Assembly (NCBI GenBank): GCA_011763485.2
Contig: JAANSK020141122.1
Location: 1-25,827 of the forward strand
From: Isoetes engelmannii
Lineage: Eukaryota; Streptophyta; Lycopodiopsida; Isoetales; Isoetaceae
Length of the DNA stretch: 25,827 nucleotides
Direction: 5' to 3'
Below the pieces are notes generated by a model. It saw nothing but the letters and a program-made list of their open reading frames with translations, made no database searches and had not been told where the DNA came from. Position numbers and translations under genes: made by a program. Position 1 is the first letter of the stretch, and each line of letters starts with the position of its first letter. Shown piece by piece: positions 1 through 9,479 of the stretch.

Positions 1-290
1 GTTTTCTTTCTAAACCTTGCAAAAACTCAAAATAGAATGTTTTAGAATATTCTAGAGTGTTCAATGCTCTAGAATATATTAGATGCTCATGAATAAGCAC
101 CTCAGTAAGCAAATCAATCTAAAAATAGAAAGTTTTTTTTTTCTCAATGCTCTACATATGCTAGATGCTCGTGAATAAGCAGCTCAATCTAAAAATTGAA
201 AGTTTTTTTTCAAACCTTGCAAAAACTTAAAATAAAATGTTTTAGGATGTTCTTGAGTGTTCGATAGAAAAAGAACGTTTTTTGAAATGG
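1..290. repeat. Imperfect ~200-bp tandem duplication, AT-rich
   Basis: The block starting AAACCTTGCAAAAACT at 12 recurs at 212, giving a period of about 200 bp. Between these, the segment CAATGCTCT...GATGCTC...GAATAAGCA at 62 recurs at 146, each ending in a poly-T run. No coding capacity is seen. It looks like degenerate transposon or satellite-type sequence of unknown family. Confidence 0.6.
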
Positions 291-300
291 CATCATAGGT

Positions 301-393
301 GCACGCTAAAAATAGAACATACACCATATGAGCACGCTAAAAATAGAACATACACCATAGGAGCATGCTAAAAATGGAACATGCACCATCGGA
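301..393. repeat. 31-bp tandem repeat, three copies
   Basis: Three head-to-tail units begin at 301, 332 and 363. Each starts GCAcGCTAAAAATaGAACAT and ends ACACCAT plus four variable bases. Units 1 and 2 are nearly identical; unit 3 carries a few substitutions. The array lies just upstream of a TATA-like box. Confidence 0.85.
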
Positions 394-425
394 CGCATGT
401 GCCGTAAGACGTGCTAAATTTCTTG

Positions 426-433
426 TATAAATA
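426..433 (+). promoter_or_regulatory. TATA-like box, possible LTR/promoter remnant
   Basis: TATAAATA lies downstream of the 31-bp tandem repeats. Upstream repeats, a TATA box and non-coding sequence after it resemble an LTR U3-R arrangement. No primer-binding site, LTR partner or retroelement coding sequence is visible, so this is only a suggestion. It could equally be a chance AT-rich match. Confidence 0.25.
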
Positions 434-1099
434 TGTATCTGTTCTTTCCAATATCAATATCATATACGAAGCATGTTCCTATCCTTAAATCTCTGATTCT
501 TTAGAGTAGATCCGACAAGCTTTGCAGTAGACTCTGCATTCCGACGAGCATGGTGTCTTCGGGTGAGCTACGATGGCCTAACCTAAACCTAAAACCTTAC
601 CAGTTGTTTACCTGCTAACATTGCAACATTTACCTGCTGGGGGAATGGATGCCCTAATTTCTATTCCGCGTTATTGGCACTTAGACGTGGCTGGACAAAA
701 AAATGCATGCCAGCAAAAATCGATGACCCAACTTCTATATTGGTAGGGTAACATTGGCAACAAGCCCCCTTCTACCCCATGCCCCTTTCAATGTTTATTA
801 GGAAATACCTTTGCTAAAGGAAATGTTTCAACATCACTTCAAAAACCACGAAATTGGAACCGTATCAGGCGTAGCGACGGAGTAAGTGTCTGACCCCTAC
901 CTCATTCCTTTCATACATCTGACCAGTGTAGATTGATTAGTTTAGTTATCAATAGATTCAATGGAACAAAACATACACAGAGAAAGAGCAGGTCTAATTT
1001 CACAATCGGCATTATTAGTGTTATATTTGCCAAATTATGTTTCATTCAAATTTCAAGTTCCCTGAAACACGGCACAATCTCGGGAAGGCTGATCATTAG
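434..1099. other. Non-coding stretch upstream of the PPR gene
   Basis: No supported gene is seen. A short CCTAAAC-like run near 583-600 is too degenerate to be telomeric. The right part probably contains the 5' UTR and promoter of the PPR gene, but no clear core promoter stands out. Confidence 0.5.
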
Positions 1100-3943
1100 A
1101 TGGTTCTACCACAGTCTCTTGAGAACTTGATTTGCGTTTTAAAAAAATGCAGGAAAAGTAAAAGCTTAGCATCTGCCAAGAACGTACAAGGCCAAATTAG
1201 CTACGATGAGATGGGGGATTATAGAACAGTGGGAAACTATCTCATACCCATGTTGGCTGAATGTGGAAGCATCATTTACGCCCAGGAAGCTTTCAACAAG
1301 TTGTTGTATCTTAACGAGCACTGCTGGACTTCTCTCATATTAGGATATATTGAATGTGGACTATTAGTGCATGCTTTAAGCTTGTACACCAAAATGCAAG
1401 AACATGGCACACAACCAAGTAGTTATACCATCACTTCTGTACTAAAGGCTTGTACTATACTGCGAGTTGTCGAGAGTGGTAGAGAGATCCATGCTGAAAT
1501 TGTAAGAAGCGTCTTTAAATCAGATTTATATGTCATGAACAACTTGATCAGCATGTATGCCAGATGTGGGTCACTTGAAGAGGCACAAATGGTATTAGAC
1601 AGGCTATCAGTTCGAGATGCTGCATCCTGGGATGCTTTAATAGTAGGATATGTGGAAAACAGACTAGATTTGGAAGCACTGAAATGCTTTGAGTATATGC
1701 AACAGGAAGGTATGCTTCCAAATACAACAACATACGTTTATAGTTTGAAAGCTTGTGGGAACATAGGCAATGCAGACAAGGTCCAGCAAATAAACACAGA
1801 AATTTTTCAAAAGGACTTAGGTACTGATCTTTTCCTCTGTAATGCCCTGATTGATACATACGGAAAATGTGGCTTAGTTTTAGAGGCACAGAAGGCTTTT
1901 GACAAATTGCCAGTCCAAGATGTTGTGTCTTGGACAATACTAATTGGTGTCTATGCTGAAAACGGACTTCACAAGGATGCGCTCAAATGCTTTGAACAGA
2001 TGCAATTGATGGGCATCTCTCCAGATGCTGTCACTTTCGTGTATGGCCTGAAAGCTTGTGCCAATTTAGGGGCCAAAGAGAACGGCCATGAAATACATAT
2101 TCAGGTTGCACAGAAAGGTCTAGAGGGGAATATATTTGTTGCTGGTGCTTTAATACATATGTATGCTAAATTTGGTTTACTTGCAGAGGCCCAGGAAGTC
2201 TTTTACAAATTACCAATTCGCAATGTTATCTCGTGGACAGCATTAATTGCAGGCTATGCTGATCATGGGCTGGAACAGGAAGCATTGAGATGCTTTGAAG
2301 AAATGCAATTGGAGGGTGTGCCCCCAAATGCTGTTACATTTGTCTGCATGCTAAAGGCCTGTGCTAATGTAAGAGCCATAGGTACGGGACAAGAAATACA
2401 CAATAAAGTTAACTTCCAGGGATTTGGAGGAGATCATTCGGTTTGCAATGCATTGATTGACATGTATGCAAAATGTGGGAAACTTGTAGAAGCACAACAA
2501 GTTCTCAATAAACTTCCAATTAGAGACGTTGTCTCTTGGACTACACTAGTTGCTGGCTATGCAGATAATGGGCTTGGTGAAGAAGCATTAAAGTGCTTTG
2601 ACCAGATGAAGCGACATGGTGTTTCTCCAAACCATGTTACATACATCTGCTGCTTGAAAGCCTGTATCAGCATAGGTGCCTTAAATAAGGGCAGAGAGAT
2701 ACACAAAGAAATCATACGTGTTGGTTATGAAACAGATCTTTCTGTTGGTAATGTTCTGGTTAACATGTATGCCAAATGCCATTGTCTGGAACAGGCACAG
2801 GAAGTGTTTGATAATATGCCAGCTCGAGATGTTATATCTTGGAACACACTGATTGCAGGATATGTTGAAAACGGGCTTTGTTTACAAGCATTAAAATGTT
2901 TTAAACAAATGCACCAGCAGGACTTATCCCCCAATGATGTAACGTACTTATGGGGTTTAAAAGCTTGTAGCAATATAGGAGCCATAAATAAGGGTCGAGA
3001 AATGCATATACAACTTACGCAAAAGGGTCTTAATACAAATTGTTTTGTTGGGAGTGCTGTAATTGACATGTATGTCAAATGTGGTTCACTGGCAGAGGCA
3101 CGCAAGGCTTTTGACAAACTCCCAGTTCGAGATGCAGTGTCATGGAATGCTCTAATTGCAGGATATGCCGAAAATGGACATGGGGAAGATGCACTGGATT
3201 GTTTCAAATATATGCAAGCAGAAGGTGTTGCTCCAGATGTTGTTACGTATATATGCATCCTGAAAGGATGTGCAAGCCTAGGAGCCATAGGGAAGGGGAG
3301 AGAAATCCATACTGAAATTGCGCAGAAGGGAATTGAAAGAGAGGGTCTTATTGGCAATAGCTTAGTTGATATGTATGCCAAATGTGGCCTACTTTTGGAG
3401 GCAAGAGAGATATTCACTAGTCTTCCAGTTTGGAATATTGTATCTTGGAATGCAATGATACGGGGTTATGCGATGGCCGACGATGCAAACATGGCTGTGC
3501 AGTGCTTTGAGACCATGCAAGAACATGGTGTAACTCCAGATGCCATTACATTTATATGTCTTCTTAGTGCATGCAGCCGTGCCAGCTTGGTGATGAAAGG
3601 ATTACATTTCTTTAAGCTGATAGAAGAAAAATACAACTCTGCACCAACTGTTGATCACTATAGTTGCTTGGTAGACCTCTTTGCGCGCTCAGGACATTTA
3701 TATGAGACAGACAGGTTGCTTGTAAGTGCTGCAAATTCTTTAGATAGAGCAGCATGGACAGCTTTGCTTAGTGCTTGTAAGATATATGGGGATGCTGAAC
3801 TCGGACACAAAAGCTTTCAACAGTTATGCAAGATGATTCCAGAAAGTGCTGCTTCATATACACTTGTGTCCAACATCTGTGCAAGTTCTTGTGAAGAAAG
3901 GTGGCAATGTGATGAAGGAAAAAACTTGCAAAACCATCTATAG
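1100..3943 (+). CDS. PLS-class pentatricopeptide repeat protein (947 aa)
   Basis: The family comprises sequence-specific organellar RNA-binding proteins that act in editing, splicing or stabilisation of chloroplast or mitochondrial transcripts. The single uninterrupted ORF carries about eight P-L-S triplets with a very regular 101-residue period. The conserved Trp of the S(W)xxLI motif falls at residues 76, 177, 278 and so on to about 783, and a divergent AAWTALLSAC copy follows. Recurrent signatures are LKAC, KGREIH, NMYAKCG and AGYxENG. The C-terminus reaches an E-like segment (SAASYTLVSNICASS) and then ends with no E+ or DYW domain. The first methionine gives a short N-terminus without an obvious transit peptide, so the true start or an upstream exon is uncertain. 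The lack of introns is usual for this family. An AATAAA lies at 3961-3966. The target RNA cannot be inferred. Confidence 0.93.
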   Translation: MVLPQSLENLICVLKKCRKSKSLASAKNVQGQISYDEMGDYRTVGNYLIPMLAECGSIIYAQEAFNKLLYLNEHCWTSLILGYIECGLLVHALSLYTKMQEHGTQPSSYTITSVLKACTILRVVESGREIHAEIVRSVFKSDLYVMNNLISMYARCGSLEEAQMVLDRLSVRDAASWDALIVGYVENRLDLEALKCFEYMQQEGMLPNTTTYVYSLKACGNIGNADKVQQINTEIFQKDLGTDLFLCNALIDTYGKCGLVLEAQKAFDKLPVQDVVSWTILIGVYAENGLHKDALKCFEQMQLMGISPDAVTFVYGLKACANLGAKENGHEIHIQVAQKGLEGNIFVAGALIHMYAKFGLLAEAQEVFYKLPIRNVISWTALIAGYADHGLEQEALRCFEEMQLEGVPPNAVTFVCMLKACANVRAIGTGQEIHNKVNFQGFGGDHSVCNALIDMYAKCGKLVEAQQVLNKLPIRDVVSWTTLVAGYADNGLGEEALKCFDQMKRHGVSPNHVTYICCLKACISIGALNKGREIHKEIIRVGYETDLSVGNVLVNMYAKCHCLEQAQEVFDNMPARDVISWNTLIAGYVENGLCLQALKCFKQMHQQDLSPNDVTYLWGLKACSNIGAINKGREMHIQLTQKGLNTNCFVGSAVIDMYVKCGSLAEARKAFDKLPVRDAVSWNALIAGYAENGHGEDALDCFKYMQAEGVAPDVVTYICILKGCASLGAIGKGREIHTEIAQKGIEREGLIGNSLVDMYAKCGLLLEAREIFTSLPVWNIVSWNAMIRGYAMADDANMAVQCFETMQEHGVTPDAITFICLLSACSRASLVMKGLHFFKLIEEKYNSAPTVDHYSCLVDLFARSGHLYETDRLLVSAANSLDRAAWTALLSACKIYGDAELGHKSFQQLCKMIPESAASYTLVSNICASSCEERWQCDEGKNLQNHL

Positions 3944-4475
3944 TTTGTAGTTATTCAGTCAATAAAATGCTACAAGTTCTGGGTTTCCTCGACATATTCG
4001 AAACCTTGTTCAAAGGTCTCTTACAAGAGTCCCACTTGGAAAACAAAACAATCCCTCTTTAAGGAGTTGGTTCCATTATTTTAAGGCTCTCTTCTTGCTG
4101 AATTACTTGGTATTCTAAAGTTTTATAGGCACATGAAAGTTCGATGCTTTTGTGTCGTAAACTCGTCTAAACCCAGCATTTAGGTCAACGAATGATTTGA
4201 TATTGGCCAGTAGATTCTGGGCTAATGTCTTCTCATGGGGAAAGCTAGATTGTCATACAGAACCAAAATATGCAAGGATTCAGGTACGTGAGGTATGAGG
4301 AATATGTCACCAGCTCTGGACCTGATGTGTATAGAATGTGCCTGGATTTAGAACTGTAGAAGACATGTAAGGTGCTGCTGCATCATTGACTGTGCTGAGC
4401 GTTTTGATACATAAACTTCCAAGTGTTTGCCCTTTTGCCATGTCATTTAAGTTAATAGCATATTTCCATGTGCAG
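3944..4475. other. Spacer between PPR stop and first COMMD exon seen
   Basis: No coding exon was recognised here. It contains the PPR 3' UTR and ends in the intron acceptor of the COMM-domain gene (TTTCCATGTGCAG). The 5' exons of that gene were not found in this stretch. Confidence 0.5.
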
Positions 4476-4939
4476 TGGCAGTAGCGGATGCTGACTTGGA
4501 TCAATTTCCATCCAAATTAATGGACTTTGATTGGAAACTTAAGGTTCGTTCAATTTAAGTATTTGTTTACTTACGTATAACAGCCTTCCTAACTGTTATC
4601 TTGTATGTTCCAGTACGTGGTTTCAACCAATTTTCTTGCAGAAACAAAACAACCTCTTCTTAGGCTCGAGTTTTGCCTGTCTACGAACCAAGTATGCGAA
4701 CCTACAGTAATTAAAAAGGAAGATGCTATAGAGAAAACTTCCCTTGTAATTGCTGAATACAACAGAACCGAGCTAAACCTCTTAATTCAAGAGATGGAGA
4801 ACATAAGCAAGGTAAATTACACACTATTCTGTTGATGATTTATGCTTGTATAGAATATGAGCCTTGTGTCCGATTGCCTTCTTTGCAGGTACTTGATGGA
4901 ATTGACGCAGGAGAAAGGAAGGACACACAAATATCTTAG
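4476..4939 (+). CDS. COMM domain-containing protein, C-terminal exons (partial)
   Basis: COMMD proteins assemble the Commander complex, which works with retromer-like endosomal recycling and in NF-kB/cullin regulation in animals; their plant role is little defined. Three exons fit GT-AG rules and join in frame: 4476-4543, 4614-4811 and 4889-4939 (stop TAG 4937-4939), giving about 104 residues. Exon 1 carries LMDFDWKLK, with the conserved Trp that opens the COMM domain. Exon 2 carries the beta strands (PLLRLEFCL) and the leucine-rich helix (ELNLLIQEMENISK). Exon 3 is a short tail. The first exon begins in phase 2, so at least one upstream exon must exist, yet none is recognisable between it and the PPR stop. 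Either the PPR gene sits in an intron of this gene or this is a truncated copy. The paralogue (COMMD1-10) is not assigned. Confidence 0.65.
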
Positions 4940-5373
4940 TGTAGAAAAACTGTGAACATATTTGGAGTAAAGGAAGACCGATTTGGTCTGTAACAGAGGG
5001 GCCTCTGGCCTTCATCACAATGATTAATACATCAGTATATTTTCTATATACCTAGATTGCATGTCTTAAAATTGCTGTTTAAGTATTTTCTTGTATAGCC
5101 TGACTGTTATATTCAGCTCTTAGCCCGAGCAGGAGAAAGGAAGGACACACACATATGAGCTTAGTGAAACAGAATTTTATAGCATTAGAATTTTGACCTG
5201 TGGACATATTTGGAGTAAAGGAAGACAGAATTGGTCTTGTAGCAGAGGACCTCTGGCTTTTATCCCAATGATTAATAAATCAATATGTTTTTTATATACC
5301 TAGATTGCATATCTTAAATTGTTGTTTTTTCTTGTATTAGGCTGACTGTTGTATGCAGCTCTTAGACCGGACA
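4907..5373. repeat. Tandem duplication of COMMD last-exon/3' UTR (~222 bp, 2 copies)
   Basis: Copy 1 is 4907-5128 and copy 2 is 5129 to about 5373. Both start GCAGGAGAAAGGAAGGACAC and share CATATTTGGAGTAAAGGAAG, a TAGCAGAGG/AACAGAGG block, ATATACCTAGATTGCAT and a final GCTCTTAG. They differ by substitutions and small indels, so the duplication is not recent. Copy 2 supplies an AATAAA near 5272 that could act as an alternative poly(A) signal. Confidence 0.85.
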
Positions 5374-6231
5374 GTGTATATTGACAACGTTAAATCACAG
5401 AATAATTTGGAGGTCTATTTTGGTTAACTCCAGGGATCTTGAAGGATTCAAAACTTCACTTTATAACCTCTTGAAGGATTCAAAATCCAAAAAGGAGACT
5501 TTATTTCCTTTATAATCTTATTACAATTGATTGAGGTTCATGTGCATGTCGTACATAGGCATATTTTTTTTTTTAAGTTATGTTGGTTTTCAGCAGGCTT
5601 GCCTAAACTGGGGTAGAAGGGTTGCCTCAATTCTAGCCTATCCAAGTCTCCGCTATGTCATGCCAAAAACGATGCAGCCTTGTCTCTACCCTCCAATGTC
5701 ATATTTTCTAGTTGTATGCTGGAGGAAATTAGAAAAGCCTCCATCGTTTACCCCCATTTGAAGGTTTTCATAAAGTTTGAAGATTGTCTTCTTACCGTGT
5801 CCAATTCTTACCGTGTCCAAGAACAGAGTTGCAACTTTTGAAGAAAGCAAGCTTGCAAGAAAATAGTTTATTTAGCAAGCAAAAAAGAATAATTTAGAGG
5901 CATTTCTTGGATTTGCAACTTTTGAAGAAAGCAAGCTTGGAAGGGAATATGTTTAGAAGGGAGATATTTTAGCTTATGTGGATATTGAAAACCAAGTTTT
6001 GTTCTTGACATTCTTTGTGTATGGATCATCGTTAAATGACGTATAGACTGCACTTAAAAAGTTCATAAAGTGAAGCATGTTCCTATTTTATCCGGTCTGC
6101 AATAACTGTTTTGTTGAGGTAAGATTCTAGGCATTTGTAGTACACTTGTTCCTATTTTATCTGGTTTTCCATAACTACTTGTTGAGATAAGATTCTAGGC
6201 ATTTGGCTTGATGTAGGCAATACTTTTGAGA
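5374..6231. repeat. Non-coding stretch with two direct-repeat pairs
   Basis: No gene is supported. GCAACTTTTGAAGAAAGCAA occurs at 5831 and 5915 (84 bp apart). A roughly 60-bp block starting TGTTCCTATTTTATC and ending GATTCTAGGCATTTG occurs at 6078-6137 and 6147-6205. Short duplications of this kind suggest local slippage or decayed repeat DNA. Confidence 0.7.
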
Positions 6232-6334
6232 GCAAAGAGTTTCTGGGAGAAATTGGCTCTGGCGGCGCCGCCGAGAGCGGCGACAGCTGGGAGTGCCGCC
6301 CCGCCAGGGCCGATTTCTCCCAGAAATTCCTTGC
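6232..6334. repeat. GC-rich foldback, 34-bp arms
   Basis: The left arm 6232-6265 and right arm 6301-6334 are inverted repeats with about four mismatches; the core TTTCTGGGAGAAAT is perfect. The 35-bp loop is rich in GCCGCC motifs. It stands out sharply from the AT-rich flanks and looks like a small foldback or MITE-type insertion. Confidence 0.85.
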
Positions 6335-6397
6335 GACCAGAGTTCCATTCCGTAACCTACAGGATCCTAAAGTTTATCTGTTGTTTCTCATCCCAAA

Positions 6398-6545
6398 ATA
6401 ATAATAGGGGGAAGGCTATTACTCACAATTATGACACTATCTTAAATACTATAATTTTCTAGTCTAAAATTCATCCACCACGGCACAAAAAAAAGGGAAA
6501 AACATGGGTCGCGTCATGTTCGTAATAGCCTCCCCCTATTATTAT
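6398..6545. repeat. Inverted repeat, 24/25-bp arms, MITE-like
   Basis: The left arm 6398-6422 (ATAATAATAGGGGG...CTATTAC) is matched in inverted orientation by 6522-6545, with a single-base indel. The roughly 99-bp interior is non-coding. Length and structure suit a non-autonomous terminal-inverted-repeat element. No target-site duplication was confirmed. Confidence 0.75.
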
Positions 6546-6551
6546 GTGGGG

Positions 6552-6649
6552 TAATGGCCCAGGCAAGCCATTACGCCCTGCTCGGCCTGGCTCGCCCTAA
6601 CGAGCTCGCCAGGGCCTCACAGGGCGTAATGGCCTTCCCCGGGCCATTA
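6552..6649. repeat. Long GC-rich hairpin
   Basis: The left arm 6552-6580 (TAATGGCCC...ATTACGCCCTG) and right arm 6620-6649 are inverted repeats with a few mismatches and a 1-bp indel. A further internal pairing (GGCCTGGC with GCCAGGGCC) extends the stem. It abuts the preceding inverted repeat. Confidence 0.8.
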
Positions 6650-7364
6650 TCCCTCCCTTTATGTGGTTCTTGATTTTCTGGCGAAGAAATGCTGCTGCTT
6701 TGCTAGAACAGAGCTTGCAGAACAAAGCTTTCGGAGAATAGAGCTTCCGGAACAAAGCTTCCAGAGCAGGCTTCCAGGACAAAGCTTTCCTGGCATGAAA
6801 AGCTCTGCACAGAGACCCAAAATCAGAGATTCGCTACTTCCAAAATACCAAGACAAAAAAGACTCCGCTTGCTTTGCCCGTCATCGCGCAGTAGAAGCAG
6901 AGGGACCCGAAATCTTGGTCCCTAAGAAATCCTGGTGGCACAACTAGACGCCGCCAGGAACTAACACCCTAAAATTACCTTAAAAAAAACTACTGAAATC
7001 TTAGAAAACTTTAGGGTCGCGTAGGTTACAATGATGGGAATAGAACAGACAAGTGTTACACCTTCAGGCAACTTCAAATATGCCGCCATATAATAAAATA
7101 AGTCCAAAGTACAACAATAGATAAATAGACTCCTTTGGCATCTCAGTAGGACTAGCACACATCCCTGGAATCTTAGTAGGAATAGCAGATATTCTCTTTT
7201 CTTGAATAGTTACAATGTTTGGAGCCTCAAAAGAATCCCCCTTAACATAACTCATCTTCCTCCTCACCCTATTATGACCTGCTATCAACCACCTGCGATC
7301 AAACAATGGGTCACTACAAGAGGTAAAGACATAAGAATACATGAAGCCAAAAAATTAAAATTGG
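6650..7364. other. Non-coding stretch with short reiterated motif
   Basis: From about 6700 to 6800, GAACAAAGCTT and GAGCTTCCGG-like words recur irregularly every 20-25 bp, an irregular minisatellite-like pattern. ORFs on both strands here have biased repetitive composition and overlap one another, so I do not call a gene. Nothing recognisable follows up to the hairpin at 7365. Confidence 0.5.
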
Positions 7365-7411
7365 TGGTTCAAAAGTATTACCCGGATTCTTTGGGTAATA
7401 CTTTTGAACCA
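7365..7411. repeat. Perfect 19-bp-arm hairpin
   Basis: TGGTTCAAAAGTATTACCC at 7365-7383 is followed by a 9-base loop and its exact reverse complement at 7393-7411. It could be a compact structured RNA element, a foldback scar or part of a transposon terminus. The flanks show no gene to assign it to. Confidence 0.9.
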
Positions 7412-8671
7412 AAGAATTCAAAAGACGATTATATTTACAAGCCGCCGTGAACATTTCTTTAGTCCAACTTGTCGCAAATGAGGTTTTGTATTTAGTTGAG
7501 GGGGTCTTAGTTTTGGACCTCCAGATTTAACTAAGTGTACCCAATCTCATACTTCCTACAAAATTCAAAAGTAAAGAAGACGGTTAATTGTAGCTATTGT
7601 AGATCTAGCCCATTACCTGATTGTGGTCCACAACAATCCAGGTGTCTAAAGACATTTAGATTCGCCTGGAGGAAAGGTGTCACTTTAAAGACGTTTTGGA
7701 TCAAGTGTGACATACATTATGTCTTCAATCAACTATTTTAAACGAGATGCATGTCCTTTCTCATAAAGATTTAATTGTTTGGTTGTCCTACGCGCTCTAC
7801 TAGCAACTCATACATTAATCTCTATATGTGCTATTAAAATTTATATAGCATATAAGATACATCTTTCTTATTTCTGCTCGCTATTTTATCCTTGTTAGAG
7901 TGTATCCTCTACTTTAGTGTGACATTCATCGAGTTTCTTCATATAGAAAATGGCAAAATTGAGGCATACGAATGTTTTACGAAAATCAACAATGTCTACA
8001 GCCTTACGCTCACTCTTACAAACTTCAAACAAGGGCTCATATTTATTGTGAAGGAAGCATATCCTTTAGCACATAGTGACTTTTGTCTCGTGTGGACCGA
8101 ACGTCTTGTTTCCTGGAAAGCATTCTCTTTTAACCTAAGGCTATTCTGCCCATTCCACAAACAAATAGAGTCACGAAAAAAAACGTTTTGTGCAAATAAT
8201 ATAATGTGGTGGCAGAGCATGCCAGTAGCATTAAACATGAGGGACAACATGTTCGGCTGGCTTTTAAATTGCTGTATTATATAGCTTAACAAACTAGGAT
8301 CACTACCGAGTTATGAGATTAGCACCAAAACTACTTTACATCATTGGAAGAATTCACAAAAGGCAGGACAAAAAGGAGAGATGTCTCCTAAAAACCATCA
8401 AATTTCCTTCTTTTTGACATTTCATATGTCATAACCAACCTTGAATCCTGCATAGTATATACAGAGCACCCTAGGCTTTAGCACCCGAAATGAATTTAAC
8501 CAGGAAACTAAGACAGTGCTACAAACTTCAACTTTTGATATCCGTAACAAAAGAGTTCCGTGGACTCAAACTTATGCATCCTGTACATATGAAGTGATGT
8601 CCAGCATTCACATAGCATATTTACAAATATAATAGCAGAAAACACATTAGCATCCACACTCAGCTACTTAC
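7412..8671. other. No supported gene
   Basis: Overlapping ORFs on both strands (for example around 7892-8292) have no recognisable domain and appear to be chance. The sequence is AT-rich intergenic DNA. Confidence 0.5.
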
Positions 8672-8855
8672 CTTCAACAAATTGAATATTTTTTCAACAA
8701 TGTATTTCTGATGCAAGGTAGCTCCTCTTTGTTGAATCTTATCTGGGCGAAGACATAAGGCACCTTCCTGCATGCCCTCTTTACGCCGGATCACTGAAGA
8801 GGTCACTAAGCAAAATTGGTTGCCATCCACATTTTGCCCAGAGTATATGCTATGA
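8672..8855 (-). other. Exon-like ORF with strong splice donor, unrecognised
   Basis: On the minus strand an open frame ends exactly at a consensus donor (AAG followed by GTAAGTAGC, GT at 8671-8670). A plausible acceptor (TGTTCCAG) precedes 8855. The encoded peptide is polar, of ordinary globular composition, and includes RRKEGMQEGALCLRPDKIQQ. That suggests a genuine former or current exon, but I recognise no family and found no partner exons on either side. It could be an orphan exon left by a rearrangement. Confidence 0.35.
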
Positions 8856-9223
8856 CTGGAACATCTCAGCTTGGATTGGATACACAATACAACCATGTTA
8901 TTCTAAGAAAACACACCTAGTACAACGTTGACAGTAGTGCAAGCACAAAGAATGATCTAAAGCCCAATACTCTTACTTCTTTTTGGTGTTGTTGGAAATT
9001 GTAGCCCTCTTGAGATAACATCCACGACTGTGCCACTTATAAGACAAGGCGAATGTTCAAGTGGTATGAGAGAATTTTGTAGAAACATCGGCTAATTTTA
9101 TTTTGTTCATCTATAACAAACCCTACTAAACCATGGTGTCAAAAAGTTTTAATAGCCCCAAAAAGATAGCCTTTTGGCGAACATTTGTCCTTAAGGGCGA
9201 CCCTACTCCCCAGTTGCCATGTT
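8856..9223. other. No feature seen
   Basis: AT-rich sequence without a supported gene or repeat, lying between the orphan exon-like ORF and the duplicated PILS 5' segment. Confidence 0.4.
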
Positions 9224-9479
9224 GTATAGTAAACTTAACGCGTAGCTAATACTTGGGTTTAGGGGACCCAGTATAGCTAGAGAGCATCTTATTATCAACA
9301 AATTCATATTTCATGAATGCTCTTTATTCAACGAATTAGTTGTCTTTCTGAACAGGCCTTGTTGCCAATAACGAATATATTCTTATATTCCATCTTTTTG
9401 CATAATGCATTCTTTCCTCCAAGCTTGCAATCTGGCCATGGCTATGGCTTCCATTCTTCAATCTCTTGCCGCCGTGCAC
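9224..9479 (+). pseudogene. Displaced duplicate of the PILS 5' UTR and first codons
   Basis: This 256-bp segment matches 11718-11990, the immediate 5' region and start of the downstream PILS gene. It shares TAGTAAACTT, CGCGTAGCTAATAC, ATATATTCTT and an almost identical stretch through the ATG. The copied start (9438) encodes MAMASILQSLAAVH, against MAMASIFQSLAAVH in the gene. After 9480 similarity stops and the frame runs on about 50 codons into unrelated sequence, so the copy cannot make a carrier. It may still have promoter activity. Confidence 0.85.

Noticed and set aside
583-602. Telomere-like CCTAAAC repeat run
   Set aside because: Only three degenerate units; too short and imperfect for an interstitial telomere.
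2725-3417. 230-codon minus-strand ORF inside the PPR gene
   Set aside because: Antisense shadow of the highly repetitive PPR coding sequence.
5531-5761. 76-codon plus-strand ORF
   Set aside because: No recognisable motif, poly-T-derived hydrophobic start, no splice logic; likely chance.
6663-6947. 94-codon plus-strand ORF
   Set aside because: Translation reflects the reiterated AGCTTCCGG/AACAAAGCTT words, and minus-strand ORFs over the same repeat are equally open.
7892-8292. Overlapping ORFs on both strands (130 and 98 codons)
   Set aside because: No domain recognised in either; considered as a retroelement remnant but no RT, integrase or RNase H motif could be found.
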